64,000 bases of DNA from Microbacterium commune. GTDB lineage: Bacteria; Actinomycetota; Actinomycetes; Actinomycetales; Microbacteriaceae. Below the pieces are notes generated by a model. It was not told the origin of the DNA, did not search any database, and saw only the letters and a list, made by a program, of their open reading frames with translations. Below are positions 18,638 to 29,604 of the stretch, one piece after another (position 1 is the stretch's first letter; the number at the start of each line of letters is the position of its first letter). The DNA lies in the NCBI RefSeq assembly GCF_014836945.1, contig NZ_JACSPX010000001.1:62001-126000 (forward strand), given 5' to 3'. The translations under genes were made by a program, and so were the position numbers.

Positions 18638-19561
18638 TCAGCGCCCACCGAGCCCGGCCATGGCGATGCCCTTGACCAGGTGTTTCTGCAACGCGACCAC
18701 CAACAGCGTGGTCGGGATCATCGAGATGATCGATGCGGCCATCTGCAGGTCCCAGCGCGTGCCGGTCAGACCGGAGAAACTGGCCAGACCCACCGGCAGC
18801 GTGCCGTGCGCGTTGTAGTCGACCGTGACGATCAGCGGCCACAGGTAGCTGTTCCAGAACGAGAGGAAGGTGAACACCGCCAGCACCGCCACCGCCGACG
18901 TCGACAGCGGCAGGATGATCTGCAGGAAGGAGCGGATGGGCCCGGCACCGTCGACGCGTGCCGCCTCCTCGAGCTCGTACGGGATGCCGCGGAAGAACTG
19001 ACGCATCAGGAACGTGCCGAACGCGGTGAACGCGAACGGGAAGATCAGGGCCTGATAGGTGTCGACCCAGCCGAACCACTGCATGACCTGGAACATCGGG
19101 ATGACGAGCACCTCGGCGGGCACCATCAGAGTGGCGAGGAAGAGCACGAACACCGCGTCGCGGCCCTTCCAGCGCAGCCGCCCGAACGCGTATCCGGCGG
19201 TGGTCGAGACCAGCAGCACGACAAGGGTGCCTGCCACGGAGACGAACAGCGAGTTGCCGATGTAGGTCCAGAACGGACCGAAGGCGAACACATCCGCGAA
19301 GTTGGACCAGCGGATCTCAGAGCCGATCAGGCGCGGTGGCATCGAGAAGATGTCGTTGTTCGGCTTCAGCGCAGAGAAGAACGCGTACACCAGCGGCAGC
19401 ATGAACAGCGCGGCCGCGACGTAGATGGTGACGTGGCCGATGATCAGGCGCACACGAGCCGCACGCGTCATCGGCGCGCGACCGCGACGGCCTTCCACGT
19501 GCACCTGCTCGTCGTCGGGTGCGGCGGTGAGAACCGGTTGCACGACGGTGTCAGTGCTCAT
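18638..19561 (-). CDS. Carbohydrate ABC transporter permease (MalG-type)
   Basis: 307 residues, six transmembrane segments, CUT1-family inner-membrane permease. The EAA loop that contacts the ATPase is seen as EEAARVDGAGPIRSFLQIILPLS. A ~35-residue charged N-terminal tail precedes TM1. It overlaps the first permease by 11 bp. The cluster has no ATPase gene, so it must use a shared MsiK-type ATPase encoded elsewhere, as is common for actinobacterial CUT1 systems. Confidence 0.94.
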   Translation of the reverse strand: MSTDTVVQPVLTAAPDDEQVHVEGRRGRAPMTRAARVRLIIGHVTIYVAAALFMLPLVYAFFSALKPNNDIFSMPPRLIGSEIRWSNFADVFAFGPFWTYIGNSLFVSVAGTLVVLLVSTTAGYAFGRLRWKGRDAVFVLFLATLMVPAEVLVIPMFQVMQWFGWVDTYQALIFPFAFTAFGTFLMRQFFRGIPYELEEAARVDGAGPIRSFLQIILPLSTSAVAVLAVFTFLSFWNSYLWPLIVTVDYNAHGTLPVGLASFSGLTGTRWDLQMAASIISMIPTTLLVVALQKHLVKGIAMAGLGGR

Positions 19562-20462
19562 AGTGCACCCACTTCTTCTGCGCTCCGAACTGCAGCGCGG
19601 TGATGATGATGATGAGGGCGAAGAGGATCCAGGCTCCGGCAGCCGCGAGGCCTAGGTCCTGGAACTTGAAGCCCTGGTTGTAGATCCACATGACCAGCGG
19701 CATGGTGGAGTTGCCCGGTCCGCCGCCGGTGAGCAGCTGCGGCTGCACGAAGACCTGCAGCGAGGTGATCATCGTCATGATCGTGGCGAAGAAGATCGCC
19801 GGTGAGATCATCGGAATCATCACGTTCCAGATCATGCGCAGTCCACGTGCCCCATCGATGCGCGCGGCCTCGACCACGCTCTCGGGCAGCTGCTCCAAAG
19901 CTGCGGAGAAGATGAGCATGTTGTAGCCGAGTCCCTGCCAGACGCTCATCACGACGACCATGATCATGGCCCACTGACGATCGGCGAGGAAGTTGGGCAG
20001 CTCGACCCCGAACCAGGTCTGCGACAGCCCGTTGAACAGGCCCTGCGGCTGGAGCAGCATCTTCCACACCAGCACGTTCGCGACCATCGGCGTCACCACG
20101 GGGATGAAGAACAGCACTCGCAGTGCACCCCGACCGCGGATCCGTGGTCCGAGACCCAGAGCGAGGGCCAGCGACAGCGCGATGCTGATCGGGACGTAGA
20201 GGACCGTGAACACCAGCGTGTTGCGCAGCGACGGGAGGAAGTTCGGGTCGTCGAACAGGCGGAGGTAGTTTGCGCCGCCGTTGAAGGTGCGTTCGCCGAA
20301 CGTCGGCCAGTCGAAGAAGCTCATCACGACGGACAAGACGACGGGCACGATCGTGAACAGGGCGAGGCCCACCAGGGCTGGGCTTGCGAAGCCCAGCGCC
20401 TGGCGCGCCTCGACCTTGGCGAACGACCCGCGACGACGCTGCGGGGCGGTCGAGGTGGTCAT
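19551..20462 (-). CDS. Carbohydrate ABC transporter permease (MalF-type)
   Basis: 303 residues with six transmembrane segments; the EAA loop is VEAARIDGARGLRMIWNVMIPM. Pairs with the MalG-type permease, which it overlaps, and with the lipoprotein binding protein encoded 41 bp upstream. TM1 is ALVGLALFTIVPVVLSVVMSF after a basic N-terminus (APQRRRGSFAKVEARQ). Substrate most likely a fucosylated oligosaccharide, judged from the linked fucosidases. Confidence 0.94.
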   Translation of the reverse strand: MTTSTAPQRRRGSFAKVEARQALGFASPALVGLALFTIVPVVLSVVMSFFDWPTFGERTFNGGANYLRLFDDPNFLPSLRNTLVFTVLYVPISIALSLALALGLGPRIRGRGALRVLFFIPVVTPMVANVLVWKMLLQPQGLFNGLSQTWFGVELPNFLADRQWAMIMVVVMSVWQGLGYNMLIFSAALEQLPESVVEAARIDGARGLRMIWNVMIPMISPAIFFATIMTMITSLQVFVQPQLLTGGGPGNSTMPLVMWIYNQGFKFQDLGLAAAGAWILFALIIIITALQFGAQKKWVHYEH

Positions 20463-20503
20463 CTGCGTTTCCTTAGTCGGGGCTGATGCCCCGGATCGAT
20501 GTG

Positions 20504-21766
20504 TCAGTTGCCGAACTGCTGCTGCGCCGAGGAGAGCACGTCCGACATGGACGTCTGGCCGTTGTACACGCTCACCAGCTCGGGCTGAACGAAGGTGCCG
20601 ACCTTGGCCCAGTTGTCCGAGACGTACTGGCCCTGCACGTTCGCGAAGGCGGCCTCGAACACCGACTGCACCTCATCCCGGTACGCCTCATCGAGCGACT
20701 CGAAGTACAGCGGCTGGCTCTCCGCGCGTGCGGGGTAGCTGCGGCCGGACGACGCGATGTAGTCCTGGGCGTCCTTGCTGAGAAGCGAGCCGAGCACCTT
20801 CAGCGCTGCCTCCTTGTTCTCACACGACTTGGCGATGCCGAAGCCGGAGCCCAGAATCAGGCTGAGGTCTCCGCTCTCGCCGGTGGGCAGCGGGGCGAGG
20901 CCTGCCTTGAAGCCGGCATCGTTGGTCAGGTAGCCCACGGCGTTCCACGTGCCGTCAACGGCCATGGCCGCGTTCTGGCCGGTGAACTGGTTCTCTCCCC
21001 AGCCCGTGTCGGATGCGGATGCCACCGGGGCGGCGACCTTCTGGTCGGTGACGAGCCCGGCGTACCACTCGGAGGCGGACACGAAGTCCTTGTCGTCGAG
21101 CTGCAGGGTGCCGTCCTCGGCCACGGGCTGTGTTCCCGACTTGGCGATAGGCAGGGCCTGCCACTGGAAGTCGCCCATGCCGATGCCGAAGCCGTACTTG
21201 CCGCCGGTCGTCGCCTTCGCGGCGATCGCCTCGAAGTCGTCGAACGTCCACCCGACGGTCGGCAGCTCGGCGCCGGCGCTGGTGAGCATGTCCTCGTTGT
21301 AGTACGCCAGCATGGTCGCGACGTCGAACGGCAGGCCGTACATGTCGCCCTTGTTCTTCAGGATCTCGGTCGCGCCGTCGGCGAAGTCGCTCTCGGCGAG
21401 CCCTGCGGTCTTCAGGTCGTCGGCGGTGAGCTTGAGGAAGCCGTCGGTGTAGCTGGCGAGCTGACCGGAGTTCATCCCGGTCACGCAGGCCATGTTGCCC
21501 GACGCCATGTTGGTGGTCAGCTTGGTGAAGAAGTCACCCCAGGGCGCGGTGCGCAGCTCGATCTTGATGTCGGGGTTCTGCTTCTTGGCGACCTCGATCT
21601 GGGCCTCAAGCGCTGCGGTGTCCTCTTCGCTGCCCGACCACATGTCGACGACGATGGCGTCTCCATCAGCTCCACCGTTCGATGCTCCGCTGCCACTCGC
21701 GCAGCCGGTCATCGCGACTGCGCCCACCGCGATCGCCGCTACGGCGCTCACCCGCATCTTCTTCAT
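20504..21766 (-). CDS. ABC transporter sugar-binding lipoprotein
   Basis: 420 residues, family 1 extracellular solute-binding protein. The lipoprotein signal peptide is clear: a basic MKKMR, a hydrophobic core, and lipobox MTGC (cysteine at 22), followed by a Gly/Ser linker. The mature protein begins [20 protein letters not shown], typical of sugar-binding CUT1 proteins. The ATG at 21766 follows AAGGAGGCATTCA. It is the first gene of the seven-gene operon. Ligand inferred to be a fucose-containing glycan; not proven by sequence. Confidence 0.94.
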   Translation of the reverse strand: MKKMRVSAVAAIAVGAVAMTGCASGSGASNGGADGDAIVVDMWSGSEEDTAALEAQIEVAKKQNPDIKIELRTAPWGDFFTKLTTNMASGNMACVTGMNSGQLASYTDGFLKLTADDLKTAGLAESDFADGATEILKNKGDMYGLPFDVATMLAYYNEDMLTSAGAELPTVGWTFDDFEAIAAKATTGGKYGFGIGMGDFQWQALPIAKSGTQPVAEDGTLQLDDKDFVSASEWYAGLVTDQKVAAPVASASDTGWGENQFTGQNAAMAVDGTWNAVGYLTNDAGFKAGLAPLPTGESGDLSLILGSGFGIAKSCENKEAALKVLGSLLSKDAQDYIASSGRSYPARAESQPLYFESLDEAYRDEVQSVFEAAFANVQGQYVSDNWAKVGTFVQPELVSVYNGQTSMSDVLSSAQQQFGN

Positions 21767-21801
21767 TGAATGCCTCCTTGCACAGGGTTCTTGACGAGTT
21801 A

Positions 21802-21816
21802 TTTCGACATTCGAAA
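21802..21816. promoter_or_regulatory. Palindrome in the binding-protein promoter region
   Basis: TTTCGACATTCGAAA is a perfect 6-3-6 palindrome, 36 bp upstream of the binding-protein ATG. A second symmetric pair (AAACAA/TTGTTT) follows at 21814-21832. Likely a regulator binding site for the operon; whether for the ROK protein or another regulator is unknown. Confidence 0.45.
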
Positions 21817-21873
21817 CAACATCTGATTGTTTTGCAGGAAGGTACCGTGTCATGATTCGATGCCAAGCGCAAG

Positions 21874-21892
21874 CCGAACATCGGATGTCTGG
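21874..21892. promoter_or_regulatory. Candidate ROK-regulator operator, site 1
   Basis: CCGAACATCGGATGTCTGG has an ACATC-G-GATGT core and CC/GG ends. It lies in the divergent region between the sugar operon and the ROK regulator, 38 bp before the regulator ATG. The same 13-base stretch ACATCGGATGTCTG recurs upstream of the second fucosidase gene (site 2). Confidence 0.6.
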
Positions 21893-21930
21893 CCAGCGTT
21901 GCCGAACCGATACCTACCAGAGACGAGCCC

Positions 21931-23067
21931 ATGGCCTCCGCAGCACCAGACGACACCCGCCGGATCCTCGACCTCGTCGCGAGCGGGCGCGCCCGCTCGC
22001 GTTCGCAACTCGCCGATCAGCTCGGAGTGGCCGCGTCGACGGTCGGGTTGCGTGTGCAGGCGCTGCTCGAGTCGGGGATACTGCAGGAGGCCGGGGAAGG
22101 CAGCTCGCGAGGCGGACGGCGCCCGCGGATGCTGCGCGTCGCCGACGATGGCGGTGTCGTCCTCACCGCTGACCTCGGCGGTGGGCACGCACGCCTCGGG
22201 CGCCACGGTCTGTCCGGGGCGCTCCAGCGTACCCACAGCATCCCGATCGATCTCACCCAAGGACCGGAACGCACGCTTGCCCTCGTCGCGGCGGCGATGG
22301 AGAAGATGGTGACCGGGGCGACCGTCCGGGCTATCGGCGTCGGCCTTCCCGGCCCGGTGCGGACGGGCTCAGGCAGCGTCGACCAGCCCTCGCGCATGCC
22401 AGGCTGGGCGGGGTTCCGCGTCGACGAGCACCTGCGCGGACGTTTCGGCAGCGCGCCCGTCGTCGTCGACAACGACGCGAACCTCGCCGCCCTCGGTGAG
22501 CACCGGGCGCAATTCGGCACATCGCAGCACAGCATCACCGTCAAGGCAGGCACCGCCATCGGCAGCGGCATCATCGTCGACGGCCACGTGTACCGCGGCG
22601 CGAGTGGCGCGGCCGGCGACATCACTCACACGCAGATCGACGGGGGCGGCGCCGTTCCCTGTTCCTGCGGCAACACGGGCTGCTTGGAGACGGTCGCCAG
22701 CGGCGCCAGCCTGGTGCGACAGATCACCGAGCGCGACGTCCCCGGCATCCGATCGACCGAACAGGTGCTGGCGCTCGCTCGCGATGCCGATCCCATCGCC
22801 ACGACCCTGGTCCGCACCGCGGGCACGCATCTCGGTCAGGCACTGTCCGGCATGGTCAACTTCTTCAACCCGCACGCGGTATTCCTGACGGGAAGCATGA
22901 GCGCCTCCGAGCCCTTCCTCGCCGCGGTGCGCAGCCGCGTGTACGAGGCATGCCACCCCCTGGCGACGCAGAACCTGCGCATCGAAGCCGCGGGGACCGG
23001 CGCGGACGCGATCGTCCTGGGTGCTGCCCGGCTGGCACTCGACGCCCTCGAGCTGCCCGCGGCGTGA
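21931..23067 (+). CDS. ROK-family transcriptional regulator (NagC/XylR-like)
   Basis: 378 residues. An N-terminal winged helix-turn-helix (RSRSQLADQLGVAASTVGLRVQALLESGIL, ~20-50) is followed by a ROK sugar-sensing domain with VLTADLGGGHARLG, VDNDANLAALGEH and the intact zinc motif CSCGNTGCLE. The GGG replacing the usual GGT/K in the phosphate loop suggests sugar sensing rather than kinase activity. It is divergent from the fucoside operon and probably represses it in the absence of sugar. GAGACGAG precedes the ATG. The gene converges on the second fucosidase gene with 11 bp between stops. Confidence 0.94.
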   Translation: MASAAPDDTRRILDLVASGRARSRSQLADQLGVAASTVGLRVQALLESGILQEAGEGSSRGGRRPRMLRVADDGGVVLTADLGGGHARLGRHGLSGALQRTHSIPIDLTQGPERTLALVAAAMEKMVTGATVRAIGVGLPGPVRTGSGSVDQPSRMPGWAGFRVDEHLRGRFGSAPVVVDNDANLAALGEHRAQFGTSQHSITVKAGTAIGSGIIVDGHVYRGASGAAGDITHTQIDGGGAVPCSCGNTGCLETVASGASLVRQITERDVPGIRSTEQVLALARDADPIATTLVRTAGTHLGQALSGMVNFFNPHAVFLTGSMSASEPFLAAVRSRVYEACHPLATQNLRIEAAGTGADAIVLGAARLALDALELPAA

Positions 23068-23078
23068 AGAGTCTGCGC

Positions 23079-24338
23079 TCAGCGCATGGTGAGCTCGATC
23101 ACGGGCATCAGCACGTCGGGGCGCCGCACGGGCAGGTGCACGGTCAGTGTCCCTTCCGCCTCGCCGGCCGGCGTCATGTGCGAGGCCTGCTGGTCGGGAT
23201 CGGCCGCCGACGTTCTCAGCCACGAGCCGTCGTCGAGCAGGCGAGCGTACGTCACCTTTCCTGCGAGCTCGGGCAGATGCACGAAGCCGAGCGGCCAGCT
23301 GAACAGGTGCAGGTAGAGGCGGTTCCCGCGGCGGGTGTAGACGCCCTCGCGCGGCGGGGTGATCCCGGCGTGCCCCGCACCGACGATCGCGTCGCGGTGC
23401 AGCCGCATCCATTCGCCGATCTCGTCGAGCGTGCGCTCGTCTCGCGGCGCGAGTGCGCCGCGCCCGTCGGGACCGACGTTCAGCAGCATGTTGCCGTCCA
23501 TCGACACGGAGTCCGCGAGCATCTGCACGAGCAGGGTCGGTGACTTCTGATCGGTGTTGTCGCGGTGATAGCCCCACGAGCCGTTGAGCGTCTGGCAGGC
23601 CTCCCACACCTGTGGCACCCCGTCGACGACGAGAGGAGATGTCGGCTGGTACTGCTCGGGGGTCACGAAATCGGCGGGAATGCCCAGCCTGTCGTTCACG
23701 AGCATGTCGGGCTGGAGATCGCGGCACAGCTCCAGCAGTCCTGCCGCATCCCAGTCCTGCGGGCCCTTGCCGGCCCAGCCGTCGCGATCGTCGGGATAGG
23801 TGAAGTCGAAGAACAGGTAGTCGATCGCCCCGTACCCGGTCAGCACCTCTCGCACCTGGCCGTGCAGGTACTCGCGATAGCGGGCCATATCGCGACCCTC
23901 GTTCAGCGCTGCGGCGTTCGGGTCGTCACGGCGCGGGTGATTCCAGTCGACGGTGAAGTCGGGATGATGCCAGTCGATCAGCGAGTAGTACAGCCCGACC
24001 CGCAGACCCTCGGTGCGCAGCGCATCGACGTACTCGCGCACCAGGTCTCGACCGCACGCGGTCTGCGCGGTGAAGTCGGTGAGGGCTGAGTCGAACAGGC
24101 AGAATCCGTCGTGATGCTTCGTGGTGAGCACGACATACGACATCCCGGTGGCCTTCGCGCGCCGCGCGAGCGCTCGAGCGTCGAACCGGTCGGGCTCGAA
24201 GTGCTCGAAGTACTGCCGATAGTCGTCGTCGGTGAGCCGTTCGTAGTTCTGGACCCACTCGTGCCGGGCGGCGGCGCTGTAGATGCCGAAGTGCACGAAC
24301 ATCCCGAACCGCGCCTCAGTGAACCAGTCCTGTCGCAT
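23079..24338 (-). CDS. Alpha-L-fucosidase, GH29 (second copy)
   Basis: 419 residues, GH29. Seen: FTEARFGMFVHFGIYSAAARHEW (6-28), LTTKHHDGFCLFDS, the nucleophile region YLFFDFTYPDDRDGWAGK, and MLLNVGPDGRGAL. It differs markedly from the first copy (different nucleophile context and no shared order of loops), so it is a separate subfamily rather than a recent duplicate. No signal peptide. It is transcribed alone, with a perfect 17-bp palindrome 16-32 bases upstream of the ATG that matches the site near the ROK regulator gene. Confidence 0.92.
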   Translation of the reverse strand: MRQDWFTEARFGMFVHFGIYSAAARHEWVQNYERLTDDDYRQYFEHFEPDRFDARALARRAKATGMSYVVLTTKHHDGFCLFDSALTDFTAQTACGRDLVREYVDALRTEGLRVGLYYSLIDWHHPDFTVDWNHPRRDDPNAAALNEGRDMARYREYLHGQVREVLTGYGAIDYLFFDFTYPDDRDGWAGKGPQDWDAAGLLELCRDLQPDMLVNDRLGIPADFVTPEQYQPTSPLVVDGVPQVWEACQTLNGSWGYHRDNTDQKSPTLLVQMLADSVSMDGNMLLNVGPDGRGALAPRDERTLDEIGEWMRLHRDAIVGAGHAGITPPREGVYTRRGNRLYLHLFSWPLGFVHLPELAGKVTYARLLDDGSWLRTSAADPDQQASHMTPAGEAEGTLTVHLPVRRPDVLMPVIELTMR

Positions 24339-24353
24339 GCGTCCATCCTCGCA

Positions 24354-24370
24354 CAGACATCGGATGTCTG
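24354..24370. promoter_or_regulatory. Candidate ROK-regulator operator, site 2
   Basis: CAGACATCGGATGTCTG is a perfect 8-1-8 palindrome located -16 to -32 from the second fucosidase ATG, where the promoter spacer would be. It shares ACATCGGATGTCTGG with site 1 at 21878. This links the gene to the ROK regulator's regulon. Confidence 0.65.
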
Positions 24371-24398
24371 GAGAAGGAATCTGCCAGGCCGACGACGA

Positions 24399-24430
24399 AG
24401 GGAGGCACCCGGCGAACCGGATGCCTCCCT
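24399..24430 (-). terminator. Terminator hairpin after ilvC
   Basis: AGGGAGGCA pairs with TGCCTCCCT (9 bp). The stem continues inward with CCGG/CCGG around a CGAA tetraloop, interrupted by one C-A mismatch. It lies 14-45 bases past the ilvC stop, closing the ilv operon and separating it from the fucosidase gene. Confidence 0.75.
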
Positions 24431-24443
24431 CCCGAGAATCGGA

Positions 24444-26019
<1,576 letters not shown>

Positions 26020-26022
26020 GGC

Positions 26023-27825
26023 TCAGATCTCCTCGTCGAATGCCGGGGCGTGTTCACGCGCGTACTGGATGTAACTGTTGCTGACGCCCTGAGGGACCAT
26101 CGGCCACACCATCGCGTCGGCGCTCACGACGAAGTCGATCACGACCGGACGGTCGTCGGTCTCCAGCGCTGTGCGGATGGCGGCATCCACGTCCTCCTCC
26201 TTCTCGACGCGCAGCGCGAGGCAGCCGTACGCCTCGGCGAGCTTGACGAAGTCCGGCACGCGCACGGTGCCGTGGCCCGTGTTGAGGTCGGTGTTGGAGT
26301 GGCGTCCCTCGTAGAACAGCGTCTGCCACTGGCGCACCATGCCCAGCGAGGAGTTGTTGATGATCGCGACCTTGATCGGGATGTTGTTGATGACGCAGGT
26401 CGCGAGCTCCTGGTTGGTCATCTGGAAGCATCCGTCGCCGTCGATCGCCCAGACCACGCGATCGGGCTCGGCGACCTTGGCGCCCATGGCGGCGGGAACG
26501 GAGTAGCCCATCGTGCCTGCGCCACCGGAGTTCAGCCACGAATTCGGGCGCTCGTACTTGATGAACTGCGCGGCCCACATCTGGTGCTGTCCGACTCCGG
26601 ATGCGTAGATCGCCTCGGGACCGGTGAGCTCGCCGATGCGCTGGATGACGTACTGCGGCGACATCAGGCCGTCCTCCGGCTGGGCGTACCCGAGCGGGAA
26701 CTCCGACTTGAGCCCGTCGAGGTACGACCACCATTCCTCGGTGTCCGGTGTTCCGGTGCCGATCGCACCGCGGAACGCGGTGTCGAGGTCGACGAGCACA
26801 TCGCGCACGTCGCCGACGATCGGCACGTCGGCCGTGCGGATCTTCGAGATCTCGGCGGGGTCGATGTCGACGTGCACGACCTTCGCGTTCGGCGCGAAGA
26901 GCGCCGCCTTGCCGGTGACGCGGTCGTCGAAGCGCGCGCCGAGCGAGACGATGAGGTCGGATTCCTGCAGGGCGAGCACCGCGGGGACGGTGCCGTGCAT
27001 GCCCGGCATCCCGAGGTGCTGCGGGTGCGAGTCGGGGAAGGCGCCGCGGGCCATCAGCGTCGTGACCACCGGCGCACCGGTCGACTCGGCGAGGGTCAGC
27101 AGCTCCGCCGAGGCGTGGGCGCGGATCACACCGCCGCCGACGTACAGCACGGGCTTCTTCGACTCGGCCAGCAGGGTGGCTGCGGCCTGGATCTGCTTGC
27201 CGTGCGCCTTCGTCACCGGGCGGTAGCCGGGCAGGTCGATCCGGGGCGGCCACACGAACGGCGCGGTCTGCTGCTGCGCGTCCTTCGTGATGTCGACGAG
27301 CACCGGGCCGGGGCGACCGGTCGAGGCGACCTCGAACGCCGCGGCGATGGCGCCGGGGATGTCCTCCGCCCTCTTGACCAGGAACGAGTGCTTGGTCACG
27401 GGCATGGTGATGCCGACGATGTCGGCTTCCTGGAACGCGTCGGTTCCCATCAGGGTCGAGAACACCTGACCGGTGATCGCGACCATCGGAACCGAGTCCA
27501 TGTACGCGTCGGCGATCGCGGTCACGAGGTTGGTCGCGCCGGGGCCGGAGGTCGCGATGCAGACGCCGACCTTGCCGGTGGCCGCGGCGTAGCCCTCCGC
27601 GGCGTGGCCCGCGCCCTGCTCGTGGCGCACGAGCACATGGCGGAGGCCGGAGGCGTCCATGAGCGGGTCGTAGACCGGCATGATCGCGCCACCGGGAATG
27701 CCGAACACGTCGGTCACGCCGAGCTTCTCGAGCGAGCGGACGACGGCCTCGGCACCGGACATCTCCGGGGTGGCTGATGGGCGGGCAGGCGGCCGCGGCA
27801 CGGCGGGCGCGGATTCAGGAGTCAT
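26023..27825 (-). CDS. ilvB: Acetolactate synthase large (catalytic) subunit
   Basis: 600 residues, ThDP- and FAD-dependent. The catalytic glutamate is in [16 protein letters not shown] (~65-80). The ThDP motif [33 protein letters not shown] lies near 440, and [18 protein letters not shown] matches the FAD/substrate region. A Pro/Ala-rich N-terminal ~20 residues precede [14 protein letters not shown]. It makes acetolactate and acetohydroxybutyrate from pyruvate and 2-oxobutyrate. It lies 33 bp after ilvD. Confidence 0.97.
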   Translation of the reverse strand: MTPESAPAVPRPPARPSATPEMSGAEAVVRSLEKLGVTDVFGIPGGAIMPVYDPLMDASGLRHVLVRHEQGAGHAAEGYAAATGKVGVCIATSGPGATNLVTAIADAYMDSVPMVAITGQVFSTLMGTDAFQEADIVGITMPVTKHSFLVKRAEDIPGAIAAAFEVASTGRPGPVLVDITKDAQQQTAPFVWPPRIDLPGYRPVTKAHGKQIQAAATLLAESKKPVLYVGGGVIRAHASAELLTLAESTGAPVVTTLMARGAFPDSHPQHLGMPGMHGTVPAVLALQESDLIVSLGARFDDRVTGKAALFAPNAKVVHVDIDPAEISKIRTADVPIVGDVRDVLVDLDTAFRGAIGTGTPDTEEWWSYLDGLKSEFPLGYAQPEDGLMSPQYVIQRIGELTGPEAIYASGVGQHQMWAAQFIKYERPNSWLNSGGAGTMGYSVPAAMGAKVAEPDRVVWAIDGDGCFQMTNQELATCVINNIPIKVAIINNSSLGMVRQWQTLFYEGRHSNTDLNTGHGTVRVPDFVKLAEAYGCLALRVEKEEDVDAAIRTALETDDRPVVIDFVVSADAMVWPMVPQGVSNSYIQYAREHAPAFDEEI

Positions 27826-27858
27826 TTTGCATCCTTGGTGATCTGTGTCGTCAAGAGG

Positions 27859-29592
27859 TCAGCCAGTCACCGCGCCCTGTGCGGCGGAGCGCACGAGACG
27901 GGAGTACTTGGCGAGGACACCACGGGTATAGCGCGGGGGAAGAGGCTCCCAGCCTTCCCGGCGGGAGCTCAGCTCTGCCTCCTCGACGAGTAGCTCGAGG
28001 GAGCGAGCCGCGATATCGACCCGTATCAGATCACCATCGCGCACGAAGGCGATGGGACCAGCGTCCACCGCTTCGGGTGCTATGTGGCCGATGCACAGGC
28101 CGGTTGTGCCGCCTGAGAATCGTCCGTCTGTCAAGAGTAGTACATCTTTTCCGAGGCCGGCGCCCTTGATGGCCGCGGTGATGGCGAGCATCTCGCGCAT
28201 GCCGGGTCCGCCCTTGGGTCCCTCGTAGCGGATGACGATCACATCGCCGGCGTTGATCTCTCCCGCGGCCAGCGCGTCCATCGCGCCGCGCTCGCGCTCG
28301 AACACCCGTGCGGGGCCCTCGAACACGTCGGCGTCGAAGCCGGCCGACTTCACCACCGCGCCCTCCGGCGCGAGCGAGCCGTGCAGGATCGTGATGCCGC
28401 CGGATGCGTGGATCGGGTTGTCGAAGGTGTGGATGACGTCGCCGTCGACCGGATCGGGGTTCAGGTCGCGCAGGTTCTCGGCGACGGTCTTGCCGGTCAC
28501 CGTGAGGGCGTCTCCGTGGATGAGTCCCTCGTCGAGCATCGCCTTCATGATGACCGGGATGCCGCCGTGGCGGTCGACGTCGTTCATCACGTACTTGCCG
28601 AACGGCTTCATGTCGGCCACGTGCGGGGTGCGGCTGCCGATGCGGTTGAAGTCGTGCAGCGACAGCTCGATGCCCGCCTCGTTGGCGATCGCGAGCAGGT
28701 GCAGCACGACGTTCGTCGACCCGCCGAGGGCCATCGCCAGCGCGATCGCGTTCTCGAACGACTCCTTGGTGAGGATGTCCTTCGTCGTGATGCCCTGGCG
28801 CAGCAGGTTGACGACGGCCTCGCCGGAGCGGTGAGCGAAGTAGTCGCGGCGGCGGTCGGCTGCGGGCGGAGCCGCGGAGCCGGGCAGGCTCAGACCGAGC
28901 GCCTCGGCGACGGATGCCATGGTGTTGGCCGTGTACATGCCGCCGCACGCGCCCTCGCCGGGGGCGAACGCGCATTCGATGCGCTTGAGGTCCTCTTCCG
29001 ACATCCGACCCGCCCGACAGGCGCCGACGCCCTCGAACGAGTCGATGATCGTGATGTCCTTCTCGGTGCCGTCCGAGAGCTTCACCCAGCCCGGGGCGAT
29101 CGATCCGGCGTACAGGAACACGCTCGACAGACCGAGGCGGGCGCTGGCCATCAGCATGCCGGGGATCGACTTGTCGCAGCCGGCGAGCAGCACGGTGCCG
29201 TCGAGACGCTCGGCCATGATGACCGTCTCCACCGAGTCGGCGATGACCTCGCGAGACACGAGCGAGAAGTGCATGCCCTCGTGGCCCATCGAGATGCCGT
29301 CCGAGACGGAGATCGTGCCGAACTGCAGCGGGTACCCGCCGCCCGAGTGCACGCCCTCCTTGGCGCCCTGTGCGAGCCGGTCGAGGCTCAGGTTGCAGGG
29401 CGTGATCTCGTTCCAGCTCGACGCGATGCCGATCTGCGGCTTGTCCCAGTCCGCGTCGCCCATGCCCACGGCGCGGAGCATGCCGCGGGAGGTGGTCGCC
29501 TCGATGCCGTCAGTGACGACGCGGCTGCGGGGCTTGATGTCGATGTCTGGCTGGGCGCCCGACGTGCCGGGCTGAGAATCGCGGGTGGACAT
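27859..29592 (-). CDS. ilvD: Dihydroxy-acid dehydratase
   Basis: 577 residues, iron-sulfur dehydratase that makes the 2-oxo acid precursors of valine and isoleucine. Cluster cysteines are in [15 protein letters not shown] and GVGACRAG / [14 protein letters not shown]; the C-terminus has [23 protein letters not shown]. The leaderless ATG at 29592 follows a TAGACT hexamer. Up to about position 28157 codons are typical G/C-ending; after that (the last ~100 codons) rare codons such as GTA, CTA, TTG, ACA, TCA, CGA and ATA cluster, although the protein remains normal. This suggests allele replacement of the 3' end. Confidence 0.96.
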   Translation of the reverse strand: MSTRDSQPGTSGAQPDIDIKPRSRVVTDGIEATTSRGMLRAVGMGDADWDKPQIGIASSWNEITPCNLSLDRLAQGAKEGVHSGGGYPLQFGTISVSDGISMGHEGMHFSLVSREVIADSVETVIMAERLDGTVLLAGCDKSIPGMLMASARLGLSSVFLYAGSIAPGWVKLSDGTEKDITIIDSFEGVGACRAGRMSEEDLKRIECAFAPGEGACGGMYTANTMASVAEALGLSLPGSAAPPAADRRRDYFAHRSGEAVVNLLRQGITTKDILTKESFENAIALAMALGGSTNVVLHLLAIANEAGIELSLHDFNRIGSRTPHVADMKPFGKYVMNDVDRHGGIPVIMKAMLDEGLIHGDALTVTGKTVAENLRDLNPDPVDGDVIHTFDNPIHASGGITILHGSLAPEGAVVKSAGFDADVFEGPARVFERERGAMDALAAGEINAGDVIVIRYEGPKGGPGMREMLAITAAIKGAGLGKDVLLLTDGRFSGGTTGLCIGHIAPEAVDAGPIAFVRDGDLIRVDIAARSLELLVEEAELSSRREGWEPLPPRYTRGVLAKYSRLVRSAAQGAVTG

Positions 29593-29598
29593 GACGGA

Positions 29599-29604
29599 AG
29601 TCTA
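29599..29604 (-). promoter_or_regulatory. -10 hexamer of leaderless ilvD promoter
   Basis: TAGACT ends six bases before the ilvD ATG. Its first three bases are the otsB stop codon TAG, so the promoter is built into the end of the upstream gene. Confidence 0.6.

Noticed and set aside
27826..27858. Attenuator or leader peptide before ilvB
   Set aside because: Only 33 bases separate ilvD and ilvB, with no Val/Leu/Ile-rich frame or alternative hairpins.
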